Shown: positions 42,812 to 51,055 of the stretch, in pieces | Position numbering within the stretch: the stretch's first letter is position 1 | Layout: each line of letters opens with the position of its first letter | Assembly: GCA_046292465.1 (NCBI GenBank) | Contig: JBKBRB010000002.1 | Coordinates: 124,001-188,000, forward strand | Direction of reading: 5' to 3' | DNA: 64,000 nt | Origin: JANWWM01 sp046292465 | GTDB lineage: Bacteria > Bacteroidota > Chlorobiia > Chlorobiales > Thermochlorobacteraceae | Program-made: the position numbers and the translations under genes | The notes under the pieces: generated by a model | Told to the model about the DNA's origin: nothing | Database searches by the model: none | What the model saw: the letters and a program-made list of their open reading frames with translations, nothing else

Positions 42812-43864
42812 ATGACCGACCTCTTGCAATTAGCGCTTTTGCTTTCGCTCTCGCTCGGTGAGCGTCTTGCCTTGATGGGCGTGGTGCTCTTTGTGCTTTT
42901 AACGAGCGTAGCTTATACCGTTTATGCCGAGCGCAAAATCGCCGCCGCCATTCAAAACCGAATCGGACCGAACCGCGTCGGCTTTGACCTCATTCCGCAA
43001 CTCGGATTTCTCAAAGGCTTAGCAGGACTCGGACAGCCCATTGCCGATGTGCTCAAACTTCTTTTCAAAGAAGATGTTGTGCCGAGTGCCTCAAACGCTT
43101 TTTTTCACCTGCTTGCGCCGATGATTTCACTTTTTGCTGCGCTCACCACGATTGCCGTTGTGCCTGTGGCAGGGGGGCTTGTGATTGCTGATGTCGATAT
43201 TGGCGTGCTCTACATTCTCGCCATTACCTCGCTCGGCGTTTATGGACTCACGCTTGCAGGGTGGGCGTCGAACTCGAAGTATTCCCTTTTGGGCGGCTTA
43301 CGCTCGTCAGCGCAAATGATTAGTTATGAAATTGCGATGGGACTTTCTATCGTCAGCGTTGTCGTTCTTGCCGATTCACTTTCAATGACAAAGATTGTTG
43401 AATCGCAAACTGCCAATCCGCTTTATTGGAATTGCTTCCGAAATTTTCTTGGATTTATCTGTTTCGTTGTCGCGTCTTTTGCCGAGTGCAATCGCGCGCC
43501 GTTCGATTTGCCTGAAGCCGAGCAAGAACTCGTCGGTGGCTACAATACGGAATATGGCTCAATGAAATTCGCGCTCTTTTTCCTTGCAGAATATGCGAAC
43601 ATGATTGTTGCCTCTGCCGTCATTGCCACACTTTTTCTTGGCGGCTATCAAGTGCCATTTTGGAGCGACGCGCCTTGGTGGTTGCAAGTTGGCGCCTTTG
43701 TTACCAAGACGCTCTTTATGATGTTTGTCTTCATTTGGGTGCGTTGGACGATTCCACGCTTCAAATACAACCAACTGATGGATTTGGGTTGGAGAAAACT
43801 TTTGCCACTTGCGCTTTTCAATCTTCTCTTGATTGCTATCGGCGTCCTAGTTTTTGGAGCGTAA
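42812..43864 (+). CDS. nuoH: NADH-quinone oxidoreductase subunit H, orphan gene
   Basis: The 350-residue membrane subunit that forms part of the quinone-binding site of complex I. Typical segments: YAERKIAAAIQNRIGPNRVG, GLGQPIADVLKLLFKED, SKYSLLGGLRSSAQMISYE, FAECNRAPFDLPEAEQELVG and TLFMMFVFIWVRWTIPRFKY. All are intact, so the gene looks functional. It is alone: flavodoxin lies upstream on the other strand and a terminator then folE follow, whereas nuoH is usually inside a nuo operon. The other nuo genes must lie elsewhere. Confidence 0.97.
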   Translation: MTDLLQLALLLSLSLGERLALMGVVLFVLLTSVAYTVYAERKIAAAIQNRIGPNRVGFDLIPQLGFLKGLAGLGQPIADVLKLLFKEDVVPSASNAFFHLLAPMISLFAALTTIAVVPVAGGLVIADVDIGVLYILAITSLGVYGLTLAGWASNSKYSLLGGLRSSAQMISYEIAMGLSIVSVVVLADSLSMTKIVESQTANPLYWNCFRNFLGFICFVVASFAECNRAPFDLPEAEQELVGGYNTEYGSMKFALFFLAEYANMIVASAVIATLFLGGYQVPFWSDAPWWLQVGAFVTKTLFMMFVFIWVRWTIPRFKYNQLMDLGWRKLLPLALFNLLLIAIGVLVFGA

Positions 43865-43893
43865 TGCTCGGCTAAAATTTTGATTCAAATACA

Positions 43894-43925
43894 AAAGCCC
43901 TTCACTCGGAAGGGCTTTATTTTTT
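43894..43925 (+). terminator. Rho-independent terminator of nuoH (bidirectional)
   Basis: AAAGCCCTTC (43894-43903) and GAAGGGCTTT (43909-43918) form a 10-base stem with a 5-base loop, followed by ATTTTTTA. On the minus strand it can also end folE, whose stop lies 16 bases away, although the T run there is weaker. Confidence 0.9.
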
Positions 43926-43940
43926 ATGCCTGCTATGGAT

Positions 43941-44762
43941 TTATGGATTCACAATGCTATTCACAGCGCGCATAAATTCGGAACGGGTTGCGCTGTTGAG
44001 CAAGAACACGCCGCCGAGTTTGCTTGTAACGGTATCGGAATTGACATCTTCAACACCGCGCGATTTGACGCAATAATGCTTAGCGTGAATGAGCACCGCA
44101 ATATCTTCCGTGTCCAAAATGTAGGAGAGCGCGTAAAAAATTTGTTCCGTCAGTCGCTCTTGAATTTGCGGACGCTTGGCGAAGTATTCCACAATGCGGT
44201 TGATTTTGGAAAGTCCTAAAACTTTCTTTTTGGGAATGTAAGCCACGTGCGCGCGCCCGTCAATAATGACAAAGTGATGCTCACAGTTGCTTTGCACGTT
44301 GATGTTTCGCTCGATGACCATTGAGCTATATCCCATCTTGTTTTCAACGGTCGTGCATTTTGGGAAATTGCGCCAATCGAGACCGAAGAAAATTTCGTCG
44401 ACATACATTTGCGCTACGCGCTTTGGCGTATCGGCGAGGCTGTCGTCGGATAAATCTAATCCGAGTGTGCGCATGATTTCGGCGAAGTTGCGCGCAATGA
44501 TGGTGCGTTTTTCGTCATCGCTCAAACCGGTATCGATTTGAGGCGTCGCAACCCCTTTTTCAATCAAGAACTGCGCCACACGTCTGCCGAGCTCGGGGTC
44601 GGTCTTTTGGCTTCGCCGAATCGGTTCATCGTCCAAATAAAGGTCAGGACTTGAACTATTGACGACGATGATTTCATCTTCATCGTGAAAGCCGTTGCCG
44701 TTTATCTTATTCGCCACGATAGACGACGAAATTTCGCTCGGATTCGAAGACTTTGATTTCAT
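43941..44762 (-). CDS. folE: GTP cyclohydrolase I
   Basis: Converts GTP to dihydroneopterin triphosphate, the entry to folate and tetrahydropterins. The 273-residue protein has DTPKRVAQMYVDEIF, the zinc and active-site segment NVQSNCEHHFVIIDGRAHVAYIP (written in parts: SNCEHHF and GRAHVAYIP), GLSKINRIVEYFAKRPQIQE and IHAKHYCVKSRGV with the second zinc Cys. The first 60 residues are an acidic, Ser-rich extension not found in E. coli FolE. The start overlaps the PTPS gene by 56 bases, so the two are one operon. Confidence 0.95.
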   Translation of the reverse strand: MKSKSSNPSEISSSIVANKINGNGFHDEDEIIVVNSSSPDLYLDDEPIRRSQKTDPELGRRVAQFLIEKGVATPQIDTGLSDDEKRTIIARNFAEIMRTLGLDLSDDSLADTPKRVAQMYVDEIFFGLDWRNFPKCTTVENKMGYSSMVIERNINVQSNCEHHFVIIDGRAHVAYIPKKKVLGLSKINRIVEYFAKRPQIQERLTEQIFYALSYILDTEDIAVLIHAKHYCVKSRGVEDVNSDTVTSKLGGVFLLNSATRSEFMRAVNSIVNP

Positions 44763-45225
44763 ACAAGTCTATTCCTTTCAAATTAAGTTGTTTGAGTTTT
44801 TCGTTGATTACTTCCCAAAACACAACGGCTATCACTTCCGCTGTCGGCACCGTGTCGCGGAACATTTCAACATCAAAGTTCAGGTGCTTATGATCGACTT
44901 TGGAAATAATTTCTTCCTCGAGAATTTTTTTGAGGATTTTCAGGTCAAAGAGATACCCTGTTTCTTTCTCGACGATTCCCGTCAAGGTTACTTCTAACTC
45001 GTAGTTATGTCCGTGTCCGTAGAAATTGTTACAAATGTCATAGACTTCGCAATTTTTCTCGTCTGAGAAAGTCGGATTGAACAGGCGATGCGCAGCGTTG
45101 AAGTGGACTTTGCGCGTTACATAAACCTTACGCGGCTTAGAGAGCACTTTATTGATTTCGCGTTGCTCGCTTGGTGCTTGCCAAACTTCTTTGGCGTCAG
45201 GTGTGTGTTCTATAAGGTCTATCAT
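44707..45225 (-). CDS. ptpS: 6-pyruvoyl-tetrahydropterin synthase (eukaryote-like PTPS)
   Basis: A 172-residue T-fold enzyme that removes triphosphate from dihydroneopterin triphosphate to give 6-pyruvoyl-tetrahydropterin. Zinc ligands are in VHFNAAHRL and YGHGHNYELEV; the catalytic Cys sits in DICNNFYGHGHNY, the CNN-x-x-GHGHNY form of animal PTPS; VDHKHLNFDVEMF and the end VFESERNFVVYRGE also match animal enzymes closely. QueD (queuosine) members usually have CxxxHGH. Chlorobium makes biopterin-type glycosides with PTPS, which fits. The start at 45225 follows the Cys-rich gene by 7 bases; folE overlaps its end. Confidence 0.88.
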   Translation of the reverse strand: MIDLIEHTPDAKEVWQAPSEQREINKVLSKPRKVYVTRKVHFNAAHRLFNPTFSDEKNCEVYDICNNFYGHGHNYELEVTLTGIVEKETGYLFDLKILKKILEEEIISKVDHKHLNFDVEMFRDTVPTAEVIAVVFWEVINEKLKQLNLKGIDLYEIKVFESERNFVVYRGE

Positions 45226-45232
45226 AAAAGTT

Positions 45233-45766
45233 TTACGAGTTAAAGTTTTTAGAAGCCTTTTTCGTTCCGAATCCGTCATTTTTTTCAACGACTTCATATA
45301 CAACAGGTTTCTGTGGCGCAATGCCTTTGCACGAAGAGAGATAGAACTTGCAGTCTCGGCATCCGAGTTCAATCCAATCGGGCTTGCCTTCGTAGTCGAG
45401 CCAAGCAGGCACGATTTTGCCGTCTTCTTCTTTTCGGATTCCGAAGCAGTTCAGGTAGCAGTCGGGCGTGTAGTTGCCGTTTTGACAACCGCGCTCTTCG
45501 TGCCAACGGCACAGAAAGTCTTCGCAGATTCTTACATTTGGGTTCGGGTGCGGGATGGGTTTGCGGTAGCCTCGCATTTCGCGCTTGAGCGTCGTCCATG
45601 CGCGTTGGAAAATCACGGTTGAATTTCGCAAATGCCAAAGTGGGTTATACCAACTAATGCCGAGCGTTTCCGCAACCAATAACCCCGTAACGGCTTTACG
45701 CGCCGATTGGTGATTTCCTGCAACGCGCAAGAGCCAATTCAGAAACTTTACTCGTATCTTTTTCAT
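45233..45766 (-). CDS. Cysteine-rich protein of unknown function, pterin operon
   Basis: A 177-residue protein. The first half is helical and basic (KKIRVKFLNWLLRVAGN); the second half carries eight cysteines: NVRICEDFLCRWHEERGCQN, DCYLNCFG and LGCRDCKFYLSSCKG. The spacing suggests two metal or Fe-S clusters, possibly a radical or ferredoxin-like function, but no known motif (such as CxxxCxxC) is present. It is the first gene of a unit with PTPS and folE (7-base gap), so a role in making or using tetrahydropterin is possible. I do not recognise the family. Confidence 0.7.
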   Translation of the reverse strand: MKKIRVKFLNWLLRVAGNHQSARKAVTGLLVAETLGISWYNPLWHLRNSTVIFQRAWTTLKREMRGYRKPIPHPNPNVRICEDFLCRWHEERGCQNGNYTPDCYLNCFGIRKEEDGKIVPAWLDYEGKPDWIELGCRDCKFYLSSCKGIAPQKPVVYEVVEKNDGFGTKKASKNFNS

Positions 45767-45857
45767 TAGAAATTTCGTCTAAACATTGCTGATAACTTTT
45801 ATCCATAGTAGTTCGTTTAACCCAACGCCGACTTAACATTTTCCCAAAATCTTCACT

Positions 45858-47090
45858 ATGCCACCATTGACCGTTGCACGCATTGCACTGATTCTTGTTC
45901 TCTCGCTTCTTGTGGGGATGTATGTGTATTCAAAATTGCTCAAACTCATCGCAACGCTGAATCTCAAAAATCCTAAACCAGTTCAGGTTTCATCTGCCGT
46001 TGTGCTTTGCGCGCTGATGGCAACACCTGCCCTCACGCTCTTTTTGCGTTCAGAAATGGATTTGCGCGAGCACGGCGCGATGTATGCGCTCTTCACGCTC
46101 TCGAGCATTTGGTTTATTTGGGTCGTTGGAATGGTCGTGGTTTTCGTTCCGATAGATGCTTTCCGTGCGGTTAAAGGCTTTTTTCAACGCTTCGTGAAGA
46201 AGCCTGAACTTATCGGCGCACCTGACAACGACACCAACCTTTCACGGCGCGACTTTTTAAGCAAAACGACTGCCCTTGCTCCGCTTGCCGTCGGCTTTGG
46301 ATTTCCAAGCGTCATTACCGCTTATAGCCTCATCAACAACCGTTCCGATTACATCGTCAATTCCATGACGCTTCGTTTTCCCAACTTGCCAAACGCACTT
46401 CGTGGCTTGAAAATCGCGCAGATTAGCGACATTCATTCGGGCTTGTATATGCCGCAACGCAAAATGGAAGAGATTACCGAAGTCGTTAATTCGCTCTCGC
46501 CTGATTTAATCGCGCTCACAGGCGATTTCGTCTCGAGCTTCCCCGAAGAAATTGAACCGTTTGCAAAAGGCTTTCAAGGCTTGAAATCCACCTTCGGCAC
46601 GTTTTCGTGTGCAGGCAACCACGACGAATGGGCAGGGATTCGCGCGATTGAATCGGCACTGAACGAGAAAAAATTGAACCTTCTGCGTAATCGCACCGAA
46701 ACGCTCACGATTGACGGCGTAAAACTCAATGTGATTGGAATGGACTTCACGCGCGAAAAAAAATACTACCTTGAACGCGCACTTACCAACGCCGATAAAG
46801 AAGGATTCAATCTGCTTTTGTGCCACCACCCCGATTTCTTCACGCATGCCAAAACTTTCGGTATCGACCTCATGCTCGCAGGACACACACACGGCGGACA
46901 AATCGCACTTGATTTCGCAGGATTTGAATTTTATCCGATTGACCTTTTCTACAAATATCCGCGCGGGCTGTTTGAAGAAGGCAATAATCAATCGCAGAAA
47001 CTTTACGTCAATCTTGGCATTGGCATCACGGCGACGCCGCTTCGCACCGTTCAAGCCGAAATTGCTTTGATTACGCTTGAAAGGGCTTGA
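45858..47090 (+). CDS. Membrane-linked metallophosphoesterase
   Basis: A 410-residue calcineurin-like phosphoesterase. Residues 1-105 contain three helices; a twin-arginine-like stretch NLSRRDFLSKTTALAPLAVG follows at about residue 127; then the catalytic domain with IAQISDIHSGLYM (Asp, His), IALTGDFVSSF, CAGNHDEWAG, LLCHHPDF and LAGHTHGGQ, all metal ligands intact. The layout places the active site outside the inner membrane, as for YkuE/YaeI-type enzymes that cleave lipid headgroups such as UDP-diacylglucosamine. The Tat-like motif may be a membrane segment and not a cleaved signal. Confidence 0.9.
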   Translation: MPPLTVARIALILVLSLLVGMYVYSKLLKLIATLNLKNPKPVQVSSAVVLCALMATPALTLFLRSEMDLREHGAMYALFTLSSIWFIWVVGMVVVFVPIDAFRAVKGFFQRFVKKPELIGAPDNDTNLSRRDFLSKTTALAPLAVGFGFPSVITAYSLINNRSDYIVNSMTLRFPNLPNALRGLKIAQISDIHSGLYMPQRKMEEITEVVNSLSPDLIALTGDFVSSFPEEIEPFAKGFQGLKSTFGTFSCAGNHDEWAGIRAIESALNEKKLNLLRNRTETLTIDGVKLNVIGMDFTREKKYYLERALTNADKEGFNLLLCHHPDFFTHAKTFGIDLMLAGHTHGGQIALDFAGFEFYPIDLFYKYPRGLFEEGNNQSQKLYVNLGIGITATPLRTVQAEIALITLERA

Positions 47091-47110
47091 CTTTCAGCAA
47101 CCTAATCTCT

Positions 47111-47260
47111 GTGAAAGAAGATTTGAAACTTGCTGAAATCTATCGCCGAGAAAAGCCCATAGCCGATGAAGATATTCGATAAGGCGTGAGGTGGGAAGAC
47201 TTAAAATCTGAACTTACAGAGTGGAAACGCACAAAGCGGAACGGAAGGGCAAGAAAGTAA
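47111..47260 (+). pseudogene. Remnant of an antitoxin gene
   Basis: The frame from GTG 47111 reads VKEDLKLAEIYRREKPIADE then DIR and an internal TAA at 47180, and continues in the same frame GVRWEDLKSELTEWKRTKRN to a stop at 47258-47260. The end with WEDLKSEL resembles small addiction-module antitoxins. Its stop overlaps the toxin-like start as TAATG. The internal stop and missing front show decay. Confidence 0.5.
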
Positions 47261-47358
47261 TGTATGAGATTATCGTTACACATACTGCTCGCAAACAGAT
47301 ATTATCGCTTTCACCAAAAATTCTAATTCGCGTTTCCAATAAGTTATCATCGTTTTTT
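47260..47358 (+). pseudogene. Remnant of a RelE/ParE-type toxin gene
   Basis: MYEIIVTHTARKQILSLSPK followed by ILIRVSNKLSSF is the N-terminal strand and helix of RelE/ParE toxins. After about 33 residues the frame runs into the antisense of the Rpn-type gene, so the rest of the toxin (with catalytic residues) is lost. The open frame itself continues to 47505 without family likeness. Confidence 0.6.
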
Positions 47359-47360
47359 GA

Positions 47361-48110
47361 TTATGACGACTGTTCCTTGCGTGGCATGCGCTGCACGTCG
47401 GTTAGGGGAAGATTCAACTCCGCACTGATTTGCTCATCGCTCAAGCCCAATCGGCGCAAGAGCGGAACAGTTGCAAGTTTTGCTTTTACTTCGCCTTCTT
47501 CGTAGGCTTCTTTGTAGAATGCCGTCTCTTTTAATAGTTCTTCCTGAATCTTCAACATCTGTCGTATCTCCTCGCGTTTTAAGGTTCTAAACTTGTAAGT
47601 TAGGATTTGTTCAATCAAATTCATTAAACTTGCTTGCGCCGCCATTCGTTCAGCCATTTTAGCGACTGTTTGCTCAGGCTCTACCAAGAGTTTGAACAGA
47701 CCAACAGAGAGCGAATCCAATTTTTCAAGTTCATCTAAATATATTCGTTGAATCCGCTTCAGTTCAAGCAAGTCTTGATAGTTCGTCAAACTTTTCTGCT
47801 CGACGCTTCTTGAAGCATAAATTACAATTGCACGCCAGTTGCTAACAGGATACTGTTTAAGGTAGAGAAAAATTTCCGCGAAGAACCGTGCATAGAATTG
47901 TTCATCGAGTTGAAATTGAACTTCAACGAAATAGGTGATGTCGTCATCGGACTTTGGAATAAATACGCCGTCGAGGCGAAATGCAGTTTCTTTAAGTTCG
48001 ACGGACTTGAACTCGTAGCGCAAAGCGTCGTCAGGGCTTCTCCCGATGAGCTCGGAAAAGCCTTGCGGCGCAAGTTGAAGAAGTATGTAGGCGAGTTTAT
48101 CGGTTTTCAC
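47361..48110 (-). CDS. Rpn/DUF2887 family putative nuclease
   Basis: A 249-residue protein of the Rpn (recombination-promoting nuclease, PD-(D/E)xK-like) group: FKSVELKETAFRLDGVFIPK gives the Asp, YFVEVQFQLDEQFYARFFAE the E-x-Q metal half, and VIYASRSVEQ follows. The C-terminal part is helical with EELLKETAFYKEAYEEGEVK and a short HTH-like end (LRRLGLSDEQISAELNLPL). These genes move between genomes and often occur in many copies. It replaced the end of a toxin gene on one side and abuts the subtilisin stop by 3 bases on the other. Confidence 0.85.
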   Translation of the reverse strand: MKTDKLAYILLQLAPQGFSELIGRSPDDALRYEFKSVELKETAFRLDGVFIPKSDDDITYFVEVQFQLDEQFYARFFAEIFLYLKQYPVSNWRAIVIYASRSVEQKSLTNYQDLLELKRIQRIYLDELEKLDSLSVGLFKLLVEPEQTVAKMAERMAAQASLMNLIEQILTYKFRTLKREEIRQMLKIQEELLKETAFYKEAYEEGEVKAKLATVPLLRRLGLSDEQISAELNLPLTDVQRMPRKEQSS

Positions 48111-48113
48111 TTT

Positions 48114-51011
48114 TCACCTCACCACAACCATTTTCCTCGTTGCCGAAGCGCGCCCGATTTGAAGACGATAGAAATACACGCCAGTTGCTAATCGGCTTGC
48201 GTTGAAGTCCAAACGGTAAGCTTCTGGCTCTTGAAAGCCGCTCACCAATGTTGCTACTTCCCTGCCCAACACATCATAGACTTTAAGCGAGACAAAGCCT
48301 GCTTGAAGCACACGGTATTCAATCGTGGTGATAGGATTGAACGGATTCGGATAATTTTGCGAGAGTTCTAAAATCTGCGGTTCAGACGAAACAGGTTTTC
48401 CGCTTTGCAAGTCTGTTAATTGCTCGAAGAGTTGACCGCCTTGTGTGAGTGCTAAGGCGCGCGCGTTACGCCCTTCTTTTGTCGCCAAGAGTTGAATGAG
48501 TTTATCTTCGCCTTCGATTGGCAGAGTTTCTTCTCGAAAGGTTGTTCCGCCGTCGGTTGAGTTCCATACTCGTTGATTTCCGCCAACCCACATACGAGCC
48601 GTCTCACGGATTCCTGTTGCGGTTTCAAGCGGCGCATTGATGGCTGAAACCTCGCGCCACGTGCCTTCGGAAAATCGTTGCAAGTAAGGCGGATTGTTGG
48701 AAACGCGAACTCCGTTCTGTTCATCGCGAAAGAAAATTGCGCCGACATAGCCGCCGCCTGTTGATTCTTTGCGCCATGAAGTTCCGCCGTCGCTTGTGGC
48801 GTAAAGATTACCGTTTGTTGCGCCGCCAAAAAATCCGACAAGAGAATTAACAAAATTGATTGAGCGCGTCCAGCCGAAGTCGCCGTTTGTCAAAGGGGCG
48901 TTTGGCAGTTCGTTCCAAGTGTTGCCACCGTCGGTTGTCTTGACGATGAGAAAGCGTGTGCGGTTTTGCGGCGCATCGCTTACGGCGTAGCCTGTGTCTT
49001 GGTTTGTCATTGCAATTCCGTTCCACCACGCGCCCAAGTCGCCTTGATACACCACGCTCCAACTTTTGCCCCCGTCAATCGTTTTGAACAATCGTGCGGC
49101 GATTGCGCCCGATGTCGAACTTTCGCCTTCTCCAACAATCGCCGTTAGCGAATCGATTGCCGAAACCGCATCGAGGTTTTGCGCTGTCGGTGCAATACAT
49201 CGCTGAAATGAAGTGCCACCATCTGTTGAGCGAAACACTGCGCCGCTTTCGCCAACCAACCAAAGCGTTTTGTCGCTTGCCATGCTGATTGCGCGTGCGC
49301 GCGTGGAAACAGACGAGAGAAATTTCCATGTGGAATTGGATATGCGAAGCACTGAAAAATCGTTGTAGCCCGCAATGGCGTCGCTGAACGAAAGTCGGAG
49401 CAAGCGAGGCGAGGCATCGGGCGTGCGAATTGTGAGCCGAAATACGAGCCGAAGCGTATCGTTTGTGTTTAGACGTGGCGAGGATTGAAACGGATTGGTA
49501 ATCGTAACGCCACCGTTGAGCGATTGCAATTCAAACGAAATTGCGCTCGAGGTCGGCGCATTGTGATTGACAAGCGTAACGACAAGCGACTGCGTCAGGC
49601 TTTCATAATCGTATTGCGCCACTTCCAAGCCGGGCGTAGTGCGCGTTAAGGCTTGAAAGGCGTTGAGCCGACCTTTGCCCAAGAGATTCGCATTTGCAGG
49701 ATTGAGCGCATCGAGCGATTCTGCGGTTGCGCGAAGTTGTGTGCGAATGCGCGCCGCCGACCAATTCGGACGAAGCGATTTCAACAGCCCCGCCACACCA
49801 GCGGCAATCGGTGCCGACATCGACGTGCCCGTCAGCAATCCGTATTCACCTTCAAAGACCGTGCTTAAAATGCCGTTGCCTGTAGTGAGCACATCGAGCG
49901 CAATGCCATAACTTGAAAACGACGAGCGTTGATTGATTAACCCGCCGAAATGATTGACCGAACCAACCGAAAGCACATTTTGATACGAAGCAGGATAAAC
50001 TAAGTCCGTTTCCGCCACTGTGCCGCCGTTGTTTCCCGCCGAAGCAATTACAACAACGCCTTGCGCCGAAGCAAAATTGACCACTTCATTTTCAAACGAT
50101 GAAAAGCCACTTGCGCCCCAACTGCAATTCACTACGGACGCACCATTTGCGACGGCATAAAGCATTGCCTCAAATCCGAAGCCGACGGCAGTTGGCTCCG
50201 CTTGTGTGCCGCCCGCTTTGAGATTCATATACCGGCAATTATAGCCAATGCCGGCTATGCCAATGCTGTTGTTGGTTTCCGCCGTTGCAATGCCTGCCAC
50301 GTGTGTGCCGTGAACGAAAAAGTCTCCGCGTGGGTCGTTATCCTGCACAGGATTCGCAACCGTTCCATCTTGCCAAAAGTCCCAGCCCATCACATCATCG
50401 ATGAAGCCGTTGCCGTCGTCGTCGAGGTTGTTGTTTGGAATTTCGCCTGTGTTTATCCACATCTTGCCTGCAAGGTCGGGGTGAAGGTAGTCGACGCCGC
50501 TGTCGATGATGGCGATAATCACATCACGGTTTCCTTGTGAAATATCCCACGCTTGAAAGAGTCGGTGATAGTCGAGGTAATTTTGCGAAGAGAACGATGT
50601 GCCGATGAGCGGGTCGTTAGGCACAACGTGAAGCGTGTGAATGTATTTCGGCTCAACCCACTCGAAGAGGTCGAGCTTTTGGAGGCGTGAGGCGATGAGC
50701 GATTCATCGAGATGTTCAGGAAAGGTAAGCGTGTAAATGCGCGAAATGGATTGCAGACTTTTCGATTCGAGTTGATTTGGCGCGTTGCGTGCGGCGGTTT
50801 TTTCTAATGCGTGTTGATGTGCGGCAGTCCAAATTGGCGCAAGTTGAATTTCTGTTGATATGCTTTTGAGTAATCTTGTTGGAGTTTCAGTGCGAAGCGC
50901 GTCGCTCGATTTGAACTTCACCATTAGCACGCCTTTTGCAACCTGCCTCTCTTGGCTCTTCGCCGTTATTCCAATTAGCAGTATTCCAAACAGAGTGAGA
51001 AAAATTTTCAT
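48114..51011 (-). CDS. Surface subtilisin-like protease with type IX sorting domain
   Basis: A 965-residue S8 protease. Order: signal peptide (ends AKSQE), propeptide, catalytic domain with Asp in IAIIDSGVDYLHPD (about residue 167), His in FVHGTHVAGIATAE (about 235) and Ser in LTGTSMSAPIAAG (about 397), then a beta-sandwich, a YCF48/BNR-like propeller region with SGAVFRSTDGGTSF, FKTIDGGKSWSVVY and VKTTDGGNTWNELP, and the type IX signal NYPNPFNPITTIEYRV, VYDVLGREVATLVSG, VYFYRLQIG, RKMVVVR. It should be secreted and held at the cell surface. The propeller may bind substrate or a partner. Confidence 0.93.
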   Translation of the reverse strand: MKIFLTLFGILLIGITAKSQERQVAKGVLMVKFKSSDALRTETPTRLLKSISTEIQLAPIWTAAHQHALEKTAARNAPNQLESKSLQSISRIYTLTFPEHLDESLIASRLQKLDLFEWVEPKYIHTLHVVPNDPLIGTSFSSQNYLDYHRLFQAWDISQGNRDVIIAIIDSGVDYLHPDLAGKMWINTGEIPNNNLDDDGNGFIDDVMGWDFWQDGTVANPVQDNDPRGDFFVHGTHVAGIATAETNNSIGIAGIGYNCRYMNLKAGGTQAEPTAVGFGFEAMLYAVANGASVVNCSWGASGFSSFENEVVNFASAQGVVVIASAGNNGGTVAETDLVYPASYQNVLSVGSVNHFGGLINQRSSFSSYGIALDVLTTGNGILSTVFEGEYGLLTGTSMSAPIAAGVAGLLKSLRPNWSAARIRTQLRATAESLDALNPANANLLGKGRLNAFQALTRTTPGLEVAQYDYESLTQSLVVTLVNHNAPTSSAISFELQSLNGGVTITNPFQSSPRLNTNDTLRLVFRLTIRTPDASPRLLRLSFSDAIAGYNDFSVLRISNSTWKFLSSVSTRARAISMASDKTLWLVGESGAVFRSTDGGTSFQRCIAPTAQNLDAVSAIDSLTAIVGEGESSTSGAIAARLFKTIDGGKSWSVVYQGDLGAWWNGIAMTNQDTGYAVSDAPQNRTRFLIVKTTDGGNTWNELPNAPLTNGDFGWTRSINFVNSLVGFFGGATNGNLYATSDGGTSWRKESTGGGYVGAIFFRDEQNGVRVSNNPPYLQRFSEGTWREVSAINAPLETATGIRETARMWVGGNQRVWNSTDGGTTFREETLPIEGEDKLIQLLATKEGRNARALALTQGGQLFEQLTDLQSGKPVSSEPQILELSQNYPNPFNPITTIEYRVLQAGFVSLKVYDVLGREVATLVSGFQEPEAYRLDFNASRLATGVYFYRLQIGRASATRKMVVVR

Positions 51012-51055
51012 GACGAGTTATGTTCGGCTTAATGAGGCTTGAAGATACAGCCTTA

